A DNA stretch of 64,000 nt from Ruminococcus flavefaciens (GCF_900143025.1 NZ_FRCT01000004.1:232409-296408); one strand, 5' to 3'; shown: positions 44,374-53,614, counted from the first letter of the stretch. A program made the numbers and translations. Notes: generated by a model not told the origin, from the letters alone.

Positions 44374-44415
44374 TTCATTAGAGTTTCGTTAACTTTGTTC
44401 ATGGAGCGTGAGAAA

Positions 44416-44775
44416 ATGACCGAGTACCTTACCAATTACATGAAATATATTCAGCAGCGTCTTGAAGGCTGTTCAAGCCTTGAGGAGTTGGACGAGATAA
44501 TGTCCGAGCATAAGGACAAAATCGCCTTCATGCAGCACGAAAGGATAGTTCACTTCCTCGTTACCATGCTTTTTGCAATTATTCTCACTATATTCATGGC
44601 TGTTACTATATTCAAGTCAAGTATCCCCGTACTCATTCTGGTCACTATGATACTTGTACTGCTCGGCTTTTACATAAAGCATTACTACTTCCTTGAAAAT
44701 ACGGTGCAGAAGATGTACAAGGTATACGACGGGATACTCGAAAAACAGAAAAAGCTGAAGGAGTCCGATAAATGA
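44416..44775 (+). CDS. Two-span membrane protein of unknown function
   Basis: About 119 residues from ATG 44416. A soluble N-terminal part (YLTNYMKYIQQRLEGCSSLE) is followed by two membrane spans (about 46-65 and 70-90) and a helical tail (KVYDGILEKQKKLKESD). An in-frame ATG at 44401 is also possible. It overlaps nth by four bases, so the two genes are translated together. Confidence 0.7.
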   Translation: MTEYLTNYMKYIQQRLEGCSSLEELDEIMSEHKDKIAFMQHERIVHFLVTMLFAIILTIFMAVTIFKSSIPVLILVTMILVLLGFYIKHYYFLENTVQKMYKVYDGILEKQKKLKESDK

Positions 44776-45404
44776 CCAAAAAGGAAATAGCAGAGCTTGC
44801 AGTAAAGGAGCTTGAAAAGCTTTATCCCGATGCTGCGTGTACGCTGAACTATACAAAGCCCTATGAGCTTATGTTCGCTGCCCGACTTGCGGCACAGTGT
44901 ACCGATGCAAGGGTAAATGTGGTCACAGAAACGCTGTTCAAGAAATATCCTACTCTTGAAGCCTTTGCCAATGCGGATATCACAGAGCTTGAACAGGACG
45001 TAAAGCCCTGCGGCTTTTATCATAACAAGGCGAAAAGCCTTAAAGAAATGGCTAACCAGCTAATTAACGACTTCGGCGGCGAGGTTCCCGATACTATGGA
45101 AAAGCTCCTTACGCTTTCGGGTATCGGCAGAAAGACTGCAAACCTTATGCTCGGAGACGTTTTCGGCAAGCCTGCAATGGTCACAGATACCCACTGCATA
45201 CGCATCACAGGCAGGCTTGGACTTACTAAGAATAAAGAGCCTGCAAAGGTGGAAAAGGACCTTGTGAAGCTCATACCGCCCGAGGTATCATCGGATTTCT
45301 GCCACAGAACAGTTGAATTCGGCAGAGATATCTGCAATGCAAGAAAGCCCAAATGCGATATCTGTCCGCTGAATTACTTCTGTAAGTTTTATAGCAGTAA
45401 ATAA
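44772..45404 (+). CDS. nth: Endonuclease III
   Basis: A DNA glycosylase/AP-lyase for oxidised pyrimidines. The 210 residues contain the helix-hairpin-helix LLTLSGIGRKTANLMLG with the catalytic Lys, VDTHC-equivalent MVTDTHCIRI with the catalytic Asp, and the C-terminal 4Fe-4S cluster C-x6-C-x2-C-x5-C (CNARKPKCDICPLNYFC). All key residues are present. Confidence 0.96.
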   Translation: MTKKEIAELAVKELEKLYPDAACTLNYTKPYELMFAARLAAQCTDARVNVVTETLFKKYPTLEAFANADITELEQDVKPCGFYHNKAKSLKEMANQLINDFGGEVPDTMEKLLTLSGIGRKTANLMLGDVFGKPAMVTDTHCIRITGRLGLTKNKEPAKVEKDLVKLIPPEVSSDFCHRTVEFGRDICNARKPKCDICPLNYFCKFYSSK

Positions 45405-45422
45405 TAAACGCAACGCTTAACA

Positions 45423-45490
45423 TATCAGGCGGCGGAACGCCGCCCCTACAATCGGCTAACGGCTCTTGGCTAAGGGCTAAAGGCTAAAAC
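45423..45490. repeat. REP-like hairpin with GCTAA heptamers
   Basis: GGCGGC-GGAA-CGCCGCC-CCTACA is followed by CGGCTAACGGCT and three more heptamers. It runs directly into the ribosome site of the next gene. Confidence 0.78.
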
Positions 45491-45509
45491 CGAAAGGAGT
45501 TTTTGATAT

Positions 45510-45905
45510 ATGTTATTCAATTTCAAGCTTAGTACCCCTGCTGAGGGGCTTGTAGATATAACCCGCGAGGTAACAGAATCTGTCAAGGAGAGCGGTGTGC
45601 TCGAAGGAATATGCATAGTTTACTGTCCGCACACCACAGCGGCAATAACTATCAACGAAAACGCCGACCCCGATGTTCAGACCGATTTTATCCACGGTAT
45701 AGATAAGGTGTTCCCTGACTTATCTATTTTCAAGCACGCAGAGGGTAATTCCGACGCTCACCTCAAATCATCAGCCGTCGGAGCAAGCGAAACAATCATC
45801 ATAAGCGGCGGAAAGCTCCTTCTCGGTACATGGCAGGATATCTACTTCTGCGAGTTCGACGGTCCGAGAACAAGAAAGTTTTTCGTCAAGGTCATAGGAG
45901 ATTAA
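45510..45905 (+). CDS. YjbQ family protein (UPF0047)
   Basis: 131 residues. The family motif GICIVYCPHTTAAITINENAD and the C-terminal GTWQDIYFCEFDGPR are intact. Some members show weak thiamine-phosphate synthase activity; the true role is unsettled. The gene is 3 bp upstream of the sirtuin gene. Confidence 0.9.
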   Translation: MLFNFKLSTPAEGLVDITREVTESVKESGVLEGICIVYCPHTTAAITINENADPDVQTDFIHGIDKVFPDLSIFKHAEGNSDAHLKSSAVGASETIIISGGKLLLGTWQDIYFCEFDGPRTRKFFVKVIGD

Positions 45906-45908
45906 GCC

Positions 45909-46622
45909 ATGGACAATATCGAAAAGCTTGCGGATATAGTCAAAAACTCCCAGCGCATAGTCTTCTTCGGTGGTGCGGGAGTATCCACTGAAAGCGGCAT
46001 ACCCGATTTCAGAAGTGTTGACGGTCTGTACAATCAGCAGTGGAAATATCCGCCCGAAATTATCCTCAGTCATTCCTTCTTTATGGAAGATACTGAGGAA
46101 TTCTACCGCTTCTACAGAGCAAAGATGCTGTGTCTTACCGCAAAGCCCAATGCCGCTCACTTAAAGCTTGCACAGCTTGAAGCTGAGGGTAAGCTCTCCG
46201 CCGTTGTAACGCAGAACATCGACGGACTTCATCAGGCAGCAGGAAGCAAAAAAGTATATGAGCTCCACGGAAGCGTACTCAGGAATTACTGCACAAAATG
46301 CGGTAAATTCCACGATGTTGAGTTTATCGCAAACTCAGAGGGCATACCAAGATGCGAATGCGGCGGCATCGTAAAGCCCGATGTAGTCCTCTACGAGGAG
46401 GCTCTCAACGATGACACGGTAAGCGGCGCTGTACAAGCTATAGCAAACGCTGATACCCTCATCATCGGCGGCACATCACTCAACGTATATCCTGCCGCAG
46501 GACTTATACGCTATTTCAAAGGCAACAGCTTAGTTATCATCAATATGGCACCTACCAAAATGGACAGTAATGCAGATCTTCTTATCTGCGACAGAATAGG
46601 AGAAGTTTTCTCCCGAATTTAG
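45909..46622 (+). CDS. NAD-dependent protein deacylase (sirtuin)
   Basis: A Sir2-family enzyme of 237 residues that removes acyl groups from lysine using NAD. It shows GAGVSTESGIPDFRS, TQNIDGLHQAAG, the catalytic His in ELHGSV, a zinc site (CTKCG ... CECGG) and the closing GTSLNVYPAAGL. It lies in a short operon with yjbQ and a lipoprotein. Confidence 0.95.
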   Translation: MDNIEKLADIVKNSQRIVFFGGAGVSTESGIPDFRSVDGLYNQQWKYPPEIILSHSFFMEDTEEFYRFYRAKMLCLTAKPNAAHLKLAQLEAEGKLSAVVTQNIDGLHQAAGSKKVYELHGSVLRNYCTKCGKFHDVEFIANSEGIPRCECGGIVKPDVVLYEEALNDDTVSGAVQAIANADTLIIGGTSLNVYPAAGLIRYFKGNSLVIINMAPTKMDSNADLLICDRIGEVFSRI

Positions 46623-46632
46623 GAGGCTTTAT

Positions 46633-47367
46633 ATGAAACGACTGGTCACAGCCGCTTTGTCTGCCATTATGCTCATCGGCTGTGTTTCACGCTCATCGGA
46701 AAACGAGTCTGAAATACCGCAGACTGAGCCCAGCGTTACATCAACAGAAGCTGCAAACAACACTTCATCAGCTCCTAAAAAGCTCGCGGCAAGCTCTATA
46801 ATCTACCGCGAAAAGCTTTATAATATCAATTCTGATATCATATCCGACCTTTTTATCCAATCAGACGGCAGAGTATGGTGCGGTTTCTACATGAATGAAG
46901 AGGGCACTATCGACAAATTCAACCGTTTATGGACAAGCGATACCTCGTATTCATCGGATTATCAGCTTGCTGACGATCTATGGCTCGAGGCTATGCTTTC
47001 CGAAGACAAGGAAGACGATTTCGTGCTCTTCAATGATATCTCCGAGCTCGCAAAACTCGATGAAAGCGGACTCGAAAATATCAGTTCTATTATCGGCGGC
47101 ACAGATCCCTTCAGTGCAAGCAGTGTGTATACTGCTTCCGAAGCCGCTGCCGATCCGGATACCCCCGAAACTGAGTACAGCTTCATAGACCTTGTTATAG
47201 GCAAAAATGTCTGTCGTGCCTATGAGTACACTCAGTCCTACCAAAGCTCGATACAGGACAAAAAAGCTGCCGATGTCATCGACATCATACACAGCCAGAG
47301 CTTCTACGACAGCTGGCGTGAAAAATGCAGCAAGAAACTCCTGCCGCGCAAAAACACAGAGGTATAA
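46633..47367 (+). CDS. Hypothetical lipoprotein
   Basis: 244 residues with a lipoprotein signal (lipobox LIGC at about residues 14-17), a Ser/Thr/Glu-rich linker and a globular part of unknown fold containing one Cys (KNVCRAYEYTQSY). It is 10 bp after the sirtuin gene and ends at a strong terminator. No recognised family. Confidence 0.75.
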   Translation: MKRLVTAALSAIMLIGCVSRSSENESEIPQTEPSVTSTEAANNTSSAPKKLAASSIIYREKLYNINSDIISDLFIQSDGRVWCGFYMNEEGTIDKFNRLWTSDTSYSSDYQLADDLWLEAMLSEDKEDDFVLFNDISELAKLDESGLENISSIIGGTDPFSASSVYTASEAAADPDTPETEYSFIDLVIGKNVCRAYEYTQSYQSSIQDKKAADVIDIIHSQSFYDSWREKCSKKLLPRKNTEV

Positions 47368-47370
47368 AAG

Positions 47371-47410
47371 AAGTCCGAAAGCACATTCCCCCCGTGCTTT
47401 CGGACTTTTT
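47371..47410 (+). terminator. Terminator of yjbQ-sirtuin-lipoprotein operon
   Basis: AGTCCGAAAGCAC...GTGCTTTCGGACTTTTT is a strong stem. With A-rich sequence before it, it may also stop the convergent ABC-F gene. Confidence 0.88.
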
Positions 47411-47413
47411 GCG

Positions 47414-49018
47414 TTATATCATTCCGTTTGCCTTCTTGAAGTCGATAAACTCCTCATAGGTGCCCTGTCTGTCAAGGCAGCCCTCAGGAAGTATCTCGAT
47501 TATACGGTTTGCAGTGGTCTGCATTATCTCATGGTCGTGAGATGCAAGGAGCACAACGCCCTTGAAGTTTATAAGGCTGTTGTTTACGGCTGTTATGCTT
47601 TCGAGGTCAAGGTGGTTTGTCGGGCGGTCAAGGAGAAGCACATTCGAGCCGAAAAGCATCATTCGTGAGAACATACATCTCACCTTTTCGCCTCCCGAAA
47701 GTACATTTACAGGCTTGTATACGTCGTCGCCCGAGAACAGCATACGTCCCAGGAAACCGCGGAGATAGGTCTCTGTTTCGTCCTTTACGGAATACTGTCT
47801 TATCCAGTCAAGTATGGAAAGCTCGCAGCCGTTGAAGTACTCTGAGTTATCAACAGGCATATAAGAAGTAGTAACTGATACGCCCCACTTGAAGCTGCCG
47901 CTGTCGGGCTGCTCCTCCTCCATGAGTATCTTGAAGAGCATGGTGATAGCCTGCTCGCTTTCGCCTACGAATGCGACCTTATCAGTCCTGCCAAGTGTGA
48001 AGCTTACATTGTCAAGGAGCTTTACGCCGTCAACAGTCTTTGAGATACCGTCCACCTGCAATATATCCTTGCCAAGCTCTCTGTCCATATCAAATCCAAT
48101 GAATGGGTATCTTCTGCTTGATGCAGGGAGCTCCTCAACAGTGAGCTTTTCAATGAGCTTACGGCGTGATGTAGCCTGATTTGACTTTGATTTATTTGCC
48201 GAGAAACGTGCGATAAAGTCCTTGAGTTCCTTTATCTTTTCCTCGTTCTTCTTGTTCTGCTGCTTTATCATGCGCTGTATGAGCTGGCTTGACTCGTACC
48301 AGAATTCGTAGTTACCAACGTACATTTTTATCTTGTTATAGTCGATATCAACGATATGTGTGCAGACATTATTGAGGAAGTGACGGTCATGGGATACCAC
48401 GATAACTGTACCGAAGTATTCGGAAAGGAATTCCTCCAGCCAGCGGACTGCGTCGATATCGAGGTGGTTGGTAGGCTCGTCAAGGAGTATGATATCGGGA
48501 TTGCCGAAAAGAGCCTGTGCAAGCAATACCTTTACCTTTTCGTTACCCGAAAGGGTTGCCATCTGAGAATAGAGTATATCCTCGGAAAGTCCAAGACCCT
48601 GTATGAGCTTTGATGCATCGGACTCTGCCTCCCAGCCGTTGAGCTCCGCAAATTCGCCTTCAAGCTCGGAAGCCTTTACACCGTCCTCCTCGGAAAAGTC
48701 CTCCTTTGCGTAAAGTGCGTCCTTTTCCTGCATTATCTCATAAAGGCGGGCATTACCCATTATTACCGTATCAAGAACGGTATACTCATCGTATGCAAAG
48801 TGATCCTGTTTGAGGACGCTCAGACGCTCCTCCTTTGGCATTACCACCTCACCCGATGCAGGCTCCAGCTCGCCGCAGAGCACACGGAGAAATGTGGACT
48901 TACCTGCTCCGTTTGCGCCGATAACACCATAGCAGTTACCGTTAGTGAATTTAAGATTTACATTTTTGAAAAGTGTAGAGCCGCCGAACTGCACGCTCAC
49001 ATTGCTTACTGTTATCAT
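47414..49018 (-). CDS. ABC-F family ATPase (YbiT-like)
   Basis: A soluble twin-cassette ATPase acting on ribosomes, 534 residues. The first cassette is complete (GANGAGKSTFLR, LSGNEKVKVLL, IILLDEPTNHLD). The second lacks a Walker A lysine (GESEQAITM) and has Arg at the catalytic Glu position (LLLDRPTNHLD), so only one site can be normally active. The linker includes FSANKSKSNQATSR. The leader of about 160 nt upstream is strongly structured. Drug resistance cannot be predicted. Confidence 0.9.
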   Translation of the reverse strand: MITVSNVSVQFGGSTLFKNVNLKFTNGNCYGVIGANGAGKSTFLRVLCGELEPASGEVVMPKEERLSVLKQDHFAYDEYTVLDTVIMGNARLYEIMQEKDALYAKEDFSEEDGVKASELEGEFAELNGWEAESDASKLIQGLGLSEDILYSQMATLSGNEKVKVLLAQALFGNPDIILLDEPTNHLDIDAVRWLEEFLSEYFGTVIVVSHDRHFLNNVCTHIVDIDYNKIKMYVGNYEFWYESSQLIQRMIKQQNKKNEEKIKELKDFIARFSANKSKSNQATSRRKLIEKLTVEELPASSRRYPFIGFDMDRELGKDILQVDGISKTVDGVKLLDNVSFTLGRTDKVAFVGESEQAITMLFKILMEEEQPDSGSFKWGVSVTTSYMPVDNSEYFNGCELSILDWIRQYSVKDETETYLRGFLGRMLFSGDDVYKPVNVLSGGEKVRCMFSRMMLFGSNVLLLDRPTNHLDLESITAVNNSLINFKGVVLLASHDHEIMQTTANRIIEILPEGCLDRQGTYEEFIDFKKANGMI

Positions 49019-49033
49019 TTTTTCTCCCTCCGC

Positions 49034-49178
49034 AAATCACATTTGTCATTGCCGAATGTGATTTAGTTAAGAGTTGAGAGCGGAGAGTTTAGAGTTAATG
49101 TATTCATCGCAAACAACGTCATACCCTTCAACTCTCAACTTTATGTTTATATGCTGAATTATGATTTTTCGCACAACA
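49034..49178 (-). promoter_or_regulatory. Structured 5' leader of the ABC-F gene
   Basis: On the minus strand the RNA contains AGTTGAGAG (49140-49132) pairing with CTCTCAACT (49080-49072), and then a 10-bp hairpin AAATCACATT/AATGTGATTT (49064-49055 with 49043-49034) that ends about 4 bp before the ribosome site. This may regulate translation. Confidence 0.6.
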
Positions 49179-49184
49179 AAAATA

Positions 49185-49213
49185 ATTATATCACATTCAG
49201 TAAGACTTGTAAA
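49185..49213 (-). promoter_or_regulatory. Promoter of the ABC-F gene
   Basis: On the minus strand TTTACA (49213-49208) and TATAAT (49190-49185) are 17 nt apart, giving a leader of about 160 nt. Confidence 0.75.
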
Positions 49214-49323
49214 GGAAAATCCGCTGTATATGGTCATACGCCGTTACTTTTTCAAATAATCGCCAAATTACCGTCCCAAGTCCGCGATTATTTATATGAA
49301 GTACCAAAACCGCTCATACCGTC

Positions 49324-49352
49324 TTTACACCTTGAAATAATTATGCTATTAT
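49324..49352 (+). promoter_or_regulatory. Promoter of amino-acid-binding lipoprotein gene
   Basis: TTTACA (49324-49329) and TATTAT (49347-49352) are 17 nt apart. Confidence 0.65.
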
Positions 49353-49395
49353 AAGTTTATCATCTATGTAAAATACTGAAAGAGAGGAATTTTTT

Positions 49396-50295
49396 ATGAA
49401 CAAACGGTTTTTCAGAGGTATTCTTGCAGGTCTTGCTGCTGTTTCAATGATGTCGGCTGCAACAGGCTGTGCTGACCCTAACAAGGAAGCAGACAAGTCT
49501 GCCTCTAAGACAACTACAGAGCCATATACAAAGTATTCAGCTGAAGAGGAAGCAGAGAACGATAACTCCTCAAAGCTTGATCCCTCGCTCCAGAAAGTAT
49601 ACGATAATAAAAAGCTGGTGCTTGGACTTGATGCAAGCTTCCCGCCTATGGGCTTTACAGATGAAAGCAATGAGATAATCGGCTTTGATATCGACGTTGC
49701 GCAGGAGGTCTGTGACAGAATGGGCATTGAGCTTGTAAAGCAGCCTATCAACTGGGATACAAAGGAGGAAGATCTCAAGGTCGGCAAGATCGACTGCATC
49801 TGGAACGGTATGTCGATAAATCCTGCAAGAGCTGAGGTAATGAACCTTTCAGAACCTTACATGAAGAACGAAATGATCTTCGTTGTACCTGCTGACAGCG
49901 ATATCAAGTCAATGGACGACCTCAGCGGAAAAACTGTAGGCGTTCAGACAGGCTCATCTGCTCAGGATATCCTCGAAGCCTCCGACCTTTTTGAAAATAT
50001 CACAGAAACTCCCCTCGAGGACAATGTTACCGCACTCAATCAGATGGAGCTTGGCTTCTCGGACGCTGTGTTCCTTGACTCTGTCGTTGCAAATTACCTT
50101 ATAACTTCTCACAACAAGAACTACGTTATCCTCGACGGCAACCTCGAATCAGAGGAATATGCTATCGGCTTCAGAAAGGAAGACCAGACTCTCCGCGACG
50201 AAGTGCAGAACCAGCTCCACGCTATGAAGGAGGACGGCAAGCTCGCCGAAATATCAACAAAATGGTTCGGCAGCGACGTTACTACAGTACAGTAA
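49396..50295 (+). CDS. Amino acid ABC transporter substrate-binding lipoprotein
   Basis: 299 residues. A lipoprotein signal (lipobox near AATGC) and a Thr/Ser/Glu linker precede a class-3 solute-binding domain: KKLVLGLDASFPPMGFTDES, GFDIDVAQEVCDRMG, IWNGMSINPARAEVMNLSEP. This fits polar amino acids. No permease or ATPase gene is adjacent, so its transporter is elsewhere. Confidence 0.92.
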   Translation: MNKRFFRGILAGLAAVSMMSAATGCADPNKEADKSASKTTTEPYTKYSAEEEAENDNSSKLDPSLQKVYDNKKLVLGLDASFPPMGFTDESNEIIGFDIDVAQEVCDRMGIELVKQPINWDTKEEDLKVGKIDCIWNGMSINPARAEVMNLSEPYMKNEMIFVVPADSDIKSMDDLSGKTVGVQTGSSAQDILEASDLFENITETPLEDNVTALNQMELGFSDAVFLDSVVANYLITSHNKNYVILDGNLESEEYAIGFRKEDQTLRDEVQNQLHAMKEDGKLAEISTKWFGSDVTTVQ

Positions 50296-50334
50296 AAAAT
50301 CCATTATACTGCAATACGCATAAAGAGTATATAT

Positions 50335-50540
50335 GTAATTATCGGGGAAAACCTTTCTGAGGAAAGGTTCTTCCCCGAACCCCTTTCCAAAGACTTTTAG
50401 CTGATTTTTTCTCAGATAGGGCACACCCTGCATTACCTGCAGGGCTTTTTTATTATCAGTGTGCCCTATCTGAGAAAAAATGAAACCAAGAGCCACTGAA
50501 AAGAAATAGGGAGACCTTTTTCAAAAGGGTCTCCCTGACA
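50335..50540. repeat. Palindrome-dense intergenic island
   Basis: Three nested structures lie in 200 bp: CGGGGAA/TTCCCCG enclosing ACCTTTC...GAAAGGT; a perfect 22-bp inverted repeat (50405-50426 with 50459-50480) around a CCTGCA/TGCAGG stem followed by six T; and AGGGAGACC/GGTCTCCCT. The gene before (amino-acid binding) and the gene after converge here, so it may act as a two-way terminator. Confidence 0.8.
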
Positions 50541-50571
50541 GTTTGCATACACATTCTATATACGTATTACA

Positions 50572-51378
50572 TTATCTGTACTGCTCTGTGCCGAATAAAA
50601 CCTTATCGAAGAAATCCTTAGTCTTATCCTTGCCAAGCTGTTTTTTGAACACATCTGTTGAAACTCCGCCCTTATCAACGAGGTTATCGCAGTACTCCTG
50701 AGTAATTGCCAGCTTATTTATTTTTTCAGCGTCCGAAAGAGGTTTAAGCTCCTTTGCAGCTTCCATATAGCAGCGTATAGCATCGCAGAACATCTTCTCC
50801 ACTTTTTCGTCATCATCGCGCTTTGCAGCCTTATGGAGCACAACTGTCAGGTACTTATCATACCATGCAGGATCGGTCTTAATGTCCTCCATGTCGCTGT
50901 AGCTGCTCTCGAATCCCTTTATCTTCTCAATAACGCCCTCATATTCAGAGCTGTCAGTATCGCTTACAAGGTCATAAAACTCCGCATATGCCTTGCGTTT
51001 TCCGAGGATATACATGAAGTCCATAGAAAGCATGGGCATATTCTTTTTATAAGGAGTAATGATGTAAGATACCATCTGCATAAAGCCCATATTGACCTTC
51101 ATTACCGAAAGGTTGCCTATGTCCTCTACATCGTACTGCTCCACATCAAATTTAAGGAGCCCGTACATTTTTATCTGCTTGTACTCACCGGGGTCAACAG
51201 GGGTAAGCTTTGCGTACTCCGATATAGTATCCATACCTGCATCGAGAGTCCTGTTCATTACCTTCATATTCTTTGAAGCGTTATAACAGACAAAGCCTAT
51301 GACAGCACCGATGATAATAAATATCACCAGCAGCACCTTAGGCCACCGTTTCTTCTTTTTAACCTCTGAATTTTTCAT
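50572..51378 (-). CDS. Membrane-anchored protein of unknown function
   Basis: About 268 residues from ATG 51378, which follows GGAGAG. A basic N-terminus (KKKKRWPK) and one span (about 14-33) precede a helical outer domain. No recognised family. One cysteine is just after the span. A possible structured RNA gene lies directly upstream. Confidence 0.65.
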   Translation of the reverse strand: MKNSEVKKKKRWPKVLLVIFIIIGAVIGFVCYNASKNMKVMNRTLDAGMDTISEYAKLTPVDPGEYKQIKMYGLLKFDVEQYDVEDIGNLSVMKVNMGFMQMVSYIITPYKKNMPMLSMDFMYILGKRKAYAEFYDLVSDTDSSEYEGVIEKIKGFESSYSDMEDIKTDPAWYDKYLTVVLHKAAKRDDDEKVEKMFCDAIRCYMEAAKELKPLSDAEKINKLAITQEYCDNLVDKGGVSTDVFKKQLGKDKTKDFFDKVLFGTEQYR

Positions 51379-51460
51379 ACCATCTCTCCTTTTGTCTTTA
51401 TACAATTGTCTGCAATTGAAGCGATTTTATTATATCACGGCATATTTCTTATGTCAAGAT

Positions 51461-51605
51461 AAAAAAATCCCGACACCGAAGAACACTGAAACTTCGGTAT
51501 CGGTTCAATGAGGATGATTTATTTAAGCCCTCGCAGGCTTCAGAGAAAGCATCAAGTGCTCTCTACAGAAAACAAATTCTGATGAATCTGTTCTCTGATA
51601 GTATA
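51461..51605 (-). ncRNA. Putative small structured RNA with terminator
   Basis: On the minus strand a TATACT box (51605-51600), with TTGACA 14 nt before it, precedes three stems: CAGA/TCTG arms of about 13 bp (51595-51564), AGAGA-GCA with TGC-TTTCTCT (51563-51541), and AAGCC/GGCTT near 51537-51522. A strong terminator follows, ACCGAAG/CTTCGGT plus T-run (51503-51461). It could be a small RNA or a leader of the gene at 51378. No coding capacity is evident. Confidence 0.5.
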
Positions 51606-51684
51606 ATACCATGTAATCATGTCAAATACAACTCATTTTTTGCAGATTAAGTGTAAAAAACGATGAAACCACGTTCTGCCTTAC

Positions 51685-51712
51685 AAAAAAGGAACGCCGC
51701 GGACGGCGTTCC
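51685..51712 (-). terminator. Terminator of SulP gene
   Basis: On the minus strand AGGGAACGCCG-TCC-GCGGCGTTCC is followed by six T, 28 bp past the stop. Confidence 0.85.
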
Positions 51713-51739
51713 CTGAAAAATCTTATAATACAGCCTGCA

Positions 51740-53458
51740 TCATGCTCTCTTTGCAGCTATTTCCTTTTCGATCTCCTCTGCTCTGAGAAGTGCAGTGTCG
51801 ATATGGTCGCAGAAATTCTCCTTGCCCACCTGCTCGATAAAGCCTGCCTTAGTCATTACCTTCATAGGCTGTTCGTTTACGTGAGAGAATACCACCTTCA
51901 CGTTATGTCTCTGACAGCGCTTAACGATACGCATGAGAGCCTCAACACCTGTAGCGTCTATAGCAGGAACGTTTCTCATTCTGATACAGAGTACATCTAT
52001 TTCCTTGTCGCTGAGGACGTATTTGTATTTATCTGTAGCCGCAAAGAACATAGGTCCGTTTATCTCGAAAACTCTTGTATTCTGAGGTATCTTCTTGAGA
52101 AGGATATTATCGGGGTCAGTGTCCTCATCGTCCACATCTACCCATGCATGAGCCTCTGTAACGTCTGCCATACGCTTCATAAAGAGAAGTGCAGCCATTA
52201 CCATTCCCACACCGATAGCAACAACAAGGTCAAATACAACTGTAAGTATCAGCGTTACGAAAAGTACAGCGATATCGCTCTTAGGAGCAGTCTTTACAGT
52301 ATTTCTGATATTTCTCCAGCCGCACATATTATAAGCAACGATAAAGAGTATAGCTGCGATAGTGGGCATAGGTATAAGTGAAGCATAAGGCATGAGCACA
52401 ACAAGTATAACAACGAGCACAATGGAATGTACCATACCCGAAATAGGAGTACGTCCGCCGTTCTTTACGTTAGCAGCAGTACGTGCGATAGCACCTGTAG
52501 CAGGGATACCGCCGAAGAATGCAGAACCGATATTTGCAGTACCCTGAGCGATAAGCTCCATATTCGAGCGGTGCTTTGAACCTACCATACCGTCTGCAAC
52601 AACGCAGGAGAGAAGGGACTCAACTGCCGCAAGAACAGCGATAGTGAAAGCATTTGGGATAAGTGCCCTTACCCTTGAAAAAGTTACTTCGGGTACTGTG
52701 AGCTTTGGAAGTGAATTGGATATATGATAGAGGTCGCCGATAGTATTTACCTTGATGCCGCTGAACTTTACGATAGCGGAACATACGATAACTGCGATAA
52801 GTGAAGCAGGTATCTTTTCCAGCTTTTTCGGCCAGAGTATGAGTATTACCAGCGAAGCCATACCGATAGCAAGAGCCTGCCAGTTGATAGTGTCGATAAA
52901 CAGACCTATTGCCCTTACCTTTTCAACTGTCTCGATAGGCGAAGTAAATCCCAGTTTTTCCTGCATAATATCCTTATCGAAGGTCAGACCGAGGAAGTCC
53001 TTGACCTGTCCGAGGAGGATAGTCACGGCAATACCGAAGGTAAAGCCTGTGGTAATAGTACCAGGTATGTACTTGATAAGCGCTCCGAAGCGGCAGAAGC
53101 CCATAATAATAAGGATAATACCTGCCATTATTGCCGATATGGCAAGACCGCTCATGCCCTCTGTAGCCACAATGCCTGCAACAGTTGTAGCAAATGCTGC
53201 TGTAGGACCTGCTATCTGCACACGGCTTCCTCCTAAGAATGAAACGATGAAGCCTGCGATTATAGCGGTATAAAGTCCCTGCTCAGGACCAACGCCCGAA
53301 GCAAGCGCAAGTGCTATTGAAAGGGGAAGCGCAATGATAGCAACGATTATACCTGCGATTATATCCTTAATGAACTGTTCCTTTGAATAAGTTTTCATTA
53401 CCGAGAAAAGCTTTGGTTTGAGCTTTTCTTCTGTTGGTTTCAATGCTTTTTCAGCCAT
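51740..53458 (-). CDS. SulP family anion transporter with STAS domain
   Basis: 572 residues. A 12-14-span membrane domain (ALPLSIALALASGVGPEQGLY, FIVSFLGGSRVQIAGPTAAF) is followed by a cytoplasmic STAS domain with CIRMRNVPAIDATGVEAL. The substrate may be sulphate, bicarbonate or another anion. It has its own promoter and terminator, so it is a single-gene unit. Confidence 0.94.
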   Translation of the reverse strand: MAEKALKPTEEKLKPKLFSVMKTYSKEQFIKDIIAGIIVAIIALPLSIALALASGVGPEQGLYTAIIAGFIVSFLGGSRVQIAGPTAAFATTVAGIVATEGMSGLAISAIMAGIILIIMGFCRFGALIKYIPGTITTGFTFGIAVTILLGQVKDFLGLTFDKDIMQEKLGFTSPIETVEKVRAIGLFIDTINWQALAIGMASLVILILWPKKLEKIPASLIAVIVCSAIVKFSGIKVNTIGDLYHISNSLPKLTVPEVTFSRVRALIPNAFTIAVLAAVESLLSCVVADGMVGSKHRSNMELIAQGTANIGSAFFGGIPATGAIARTAANVKNGGRTPISGMVHSIVLVVILVVLMPYASLIPMPTIAAILFIVAYNMCGWRNIRNTVKTAPKSDIAVLFVTLILTVVFDLVVAIGVGMVMAALLFMKRMADVTEAHAWVDVDDEDTDPDNILLKKIPQNTRVFEINGPMFFAATDKYKYVLSDKEIDVLCIRMRNVPAIDATGVEALMRIVKRCQRHNVKVVFSHVNEQPMKVMTKAGFIEQVGKENFCDHIDTALLRAEEIEKEIAAKRA

Positions 53459-53510
53459 TTTTCTAACCTCTTTTTCTCAAATTCTCAATAAAAGACACGC
53501 AACGTTTACT

Positions 53511-53539
53511 ATTATACTACTAAAAATAGCGGTTTTCAA
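53511..53539 (-). promoter_or_regulatory. Promoter of SulP gene
   Basis: On the minus strand TTGAAA (53539-53534) and TATAAT (53516-53511) are 17 nt apart. Confidence 0.75.
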
Positions 53540-53614
53540 GAGATTTCAGACAGGCGGAAAAATTTTGTCGGTTTATATATATTCCCGTCCGCGGTTGAAA
53601 AAAACTGTAGCAAA

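Noticed and set aside
49066..49140. Insertion-sequence ends (AGTTGAGAG inverted repeats) before the ABC-F gene
   Set aside because: There is no transposase remnant or target duplication, and the pairing sits in the predicted 5' leader, so RNA structure is the simpler reading.
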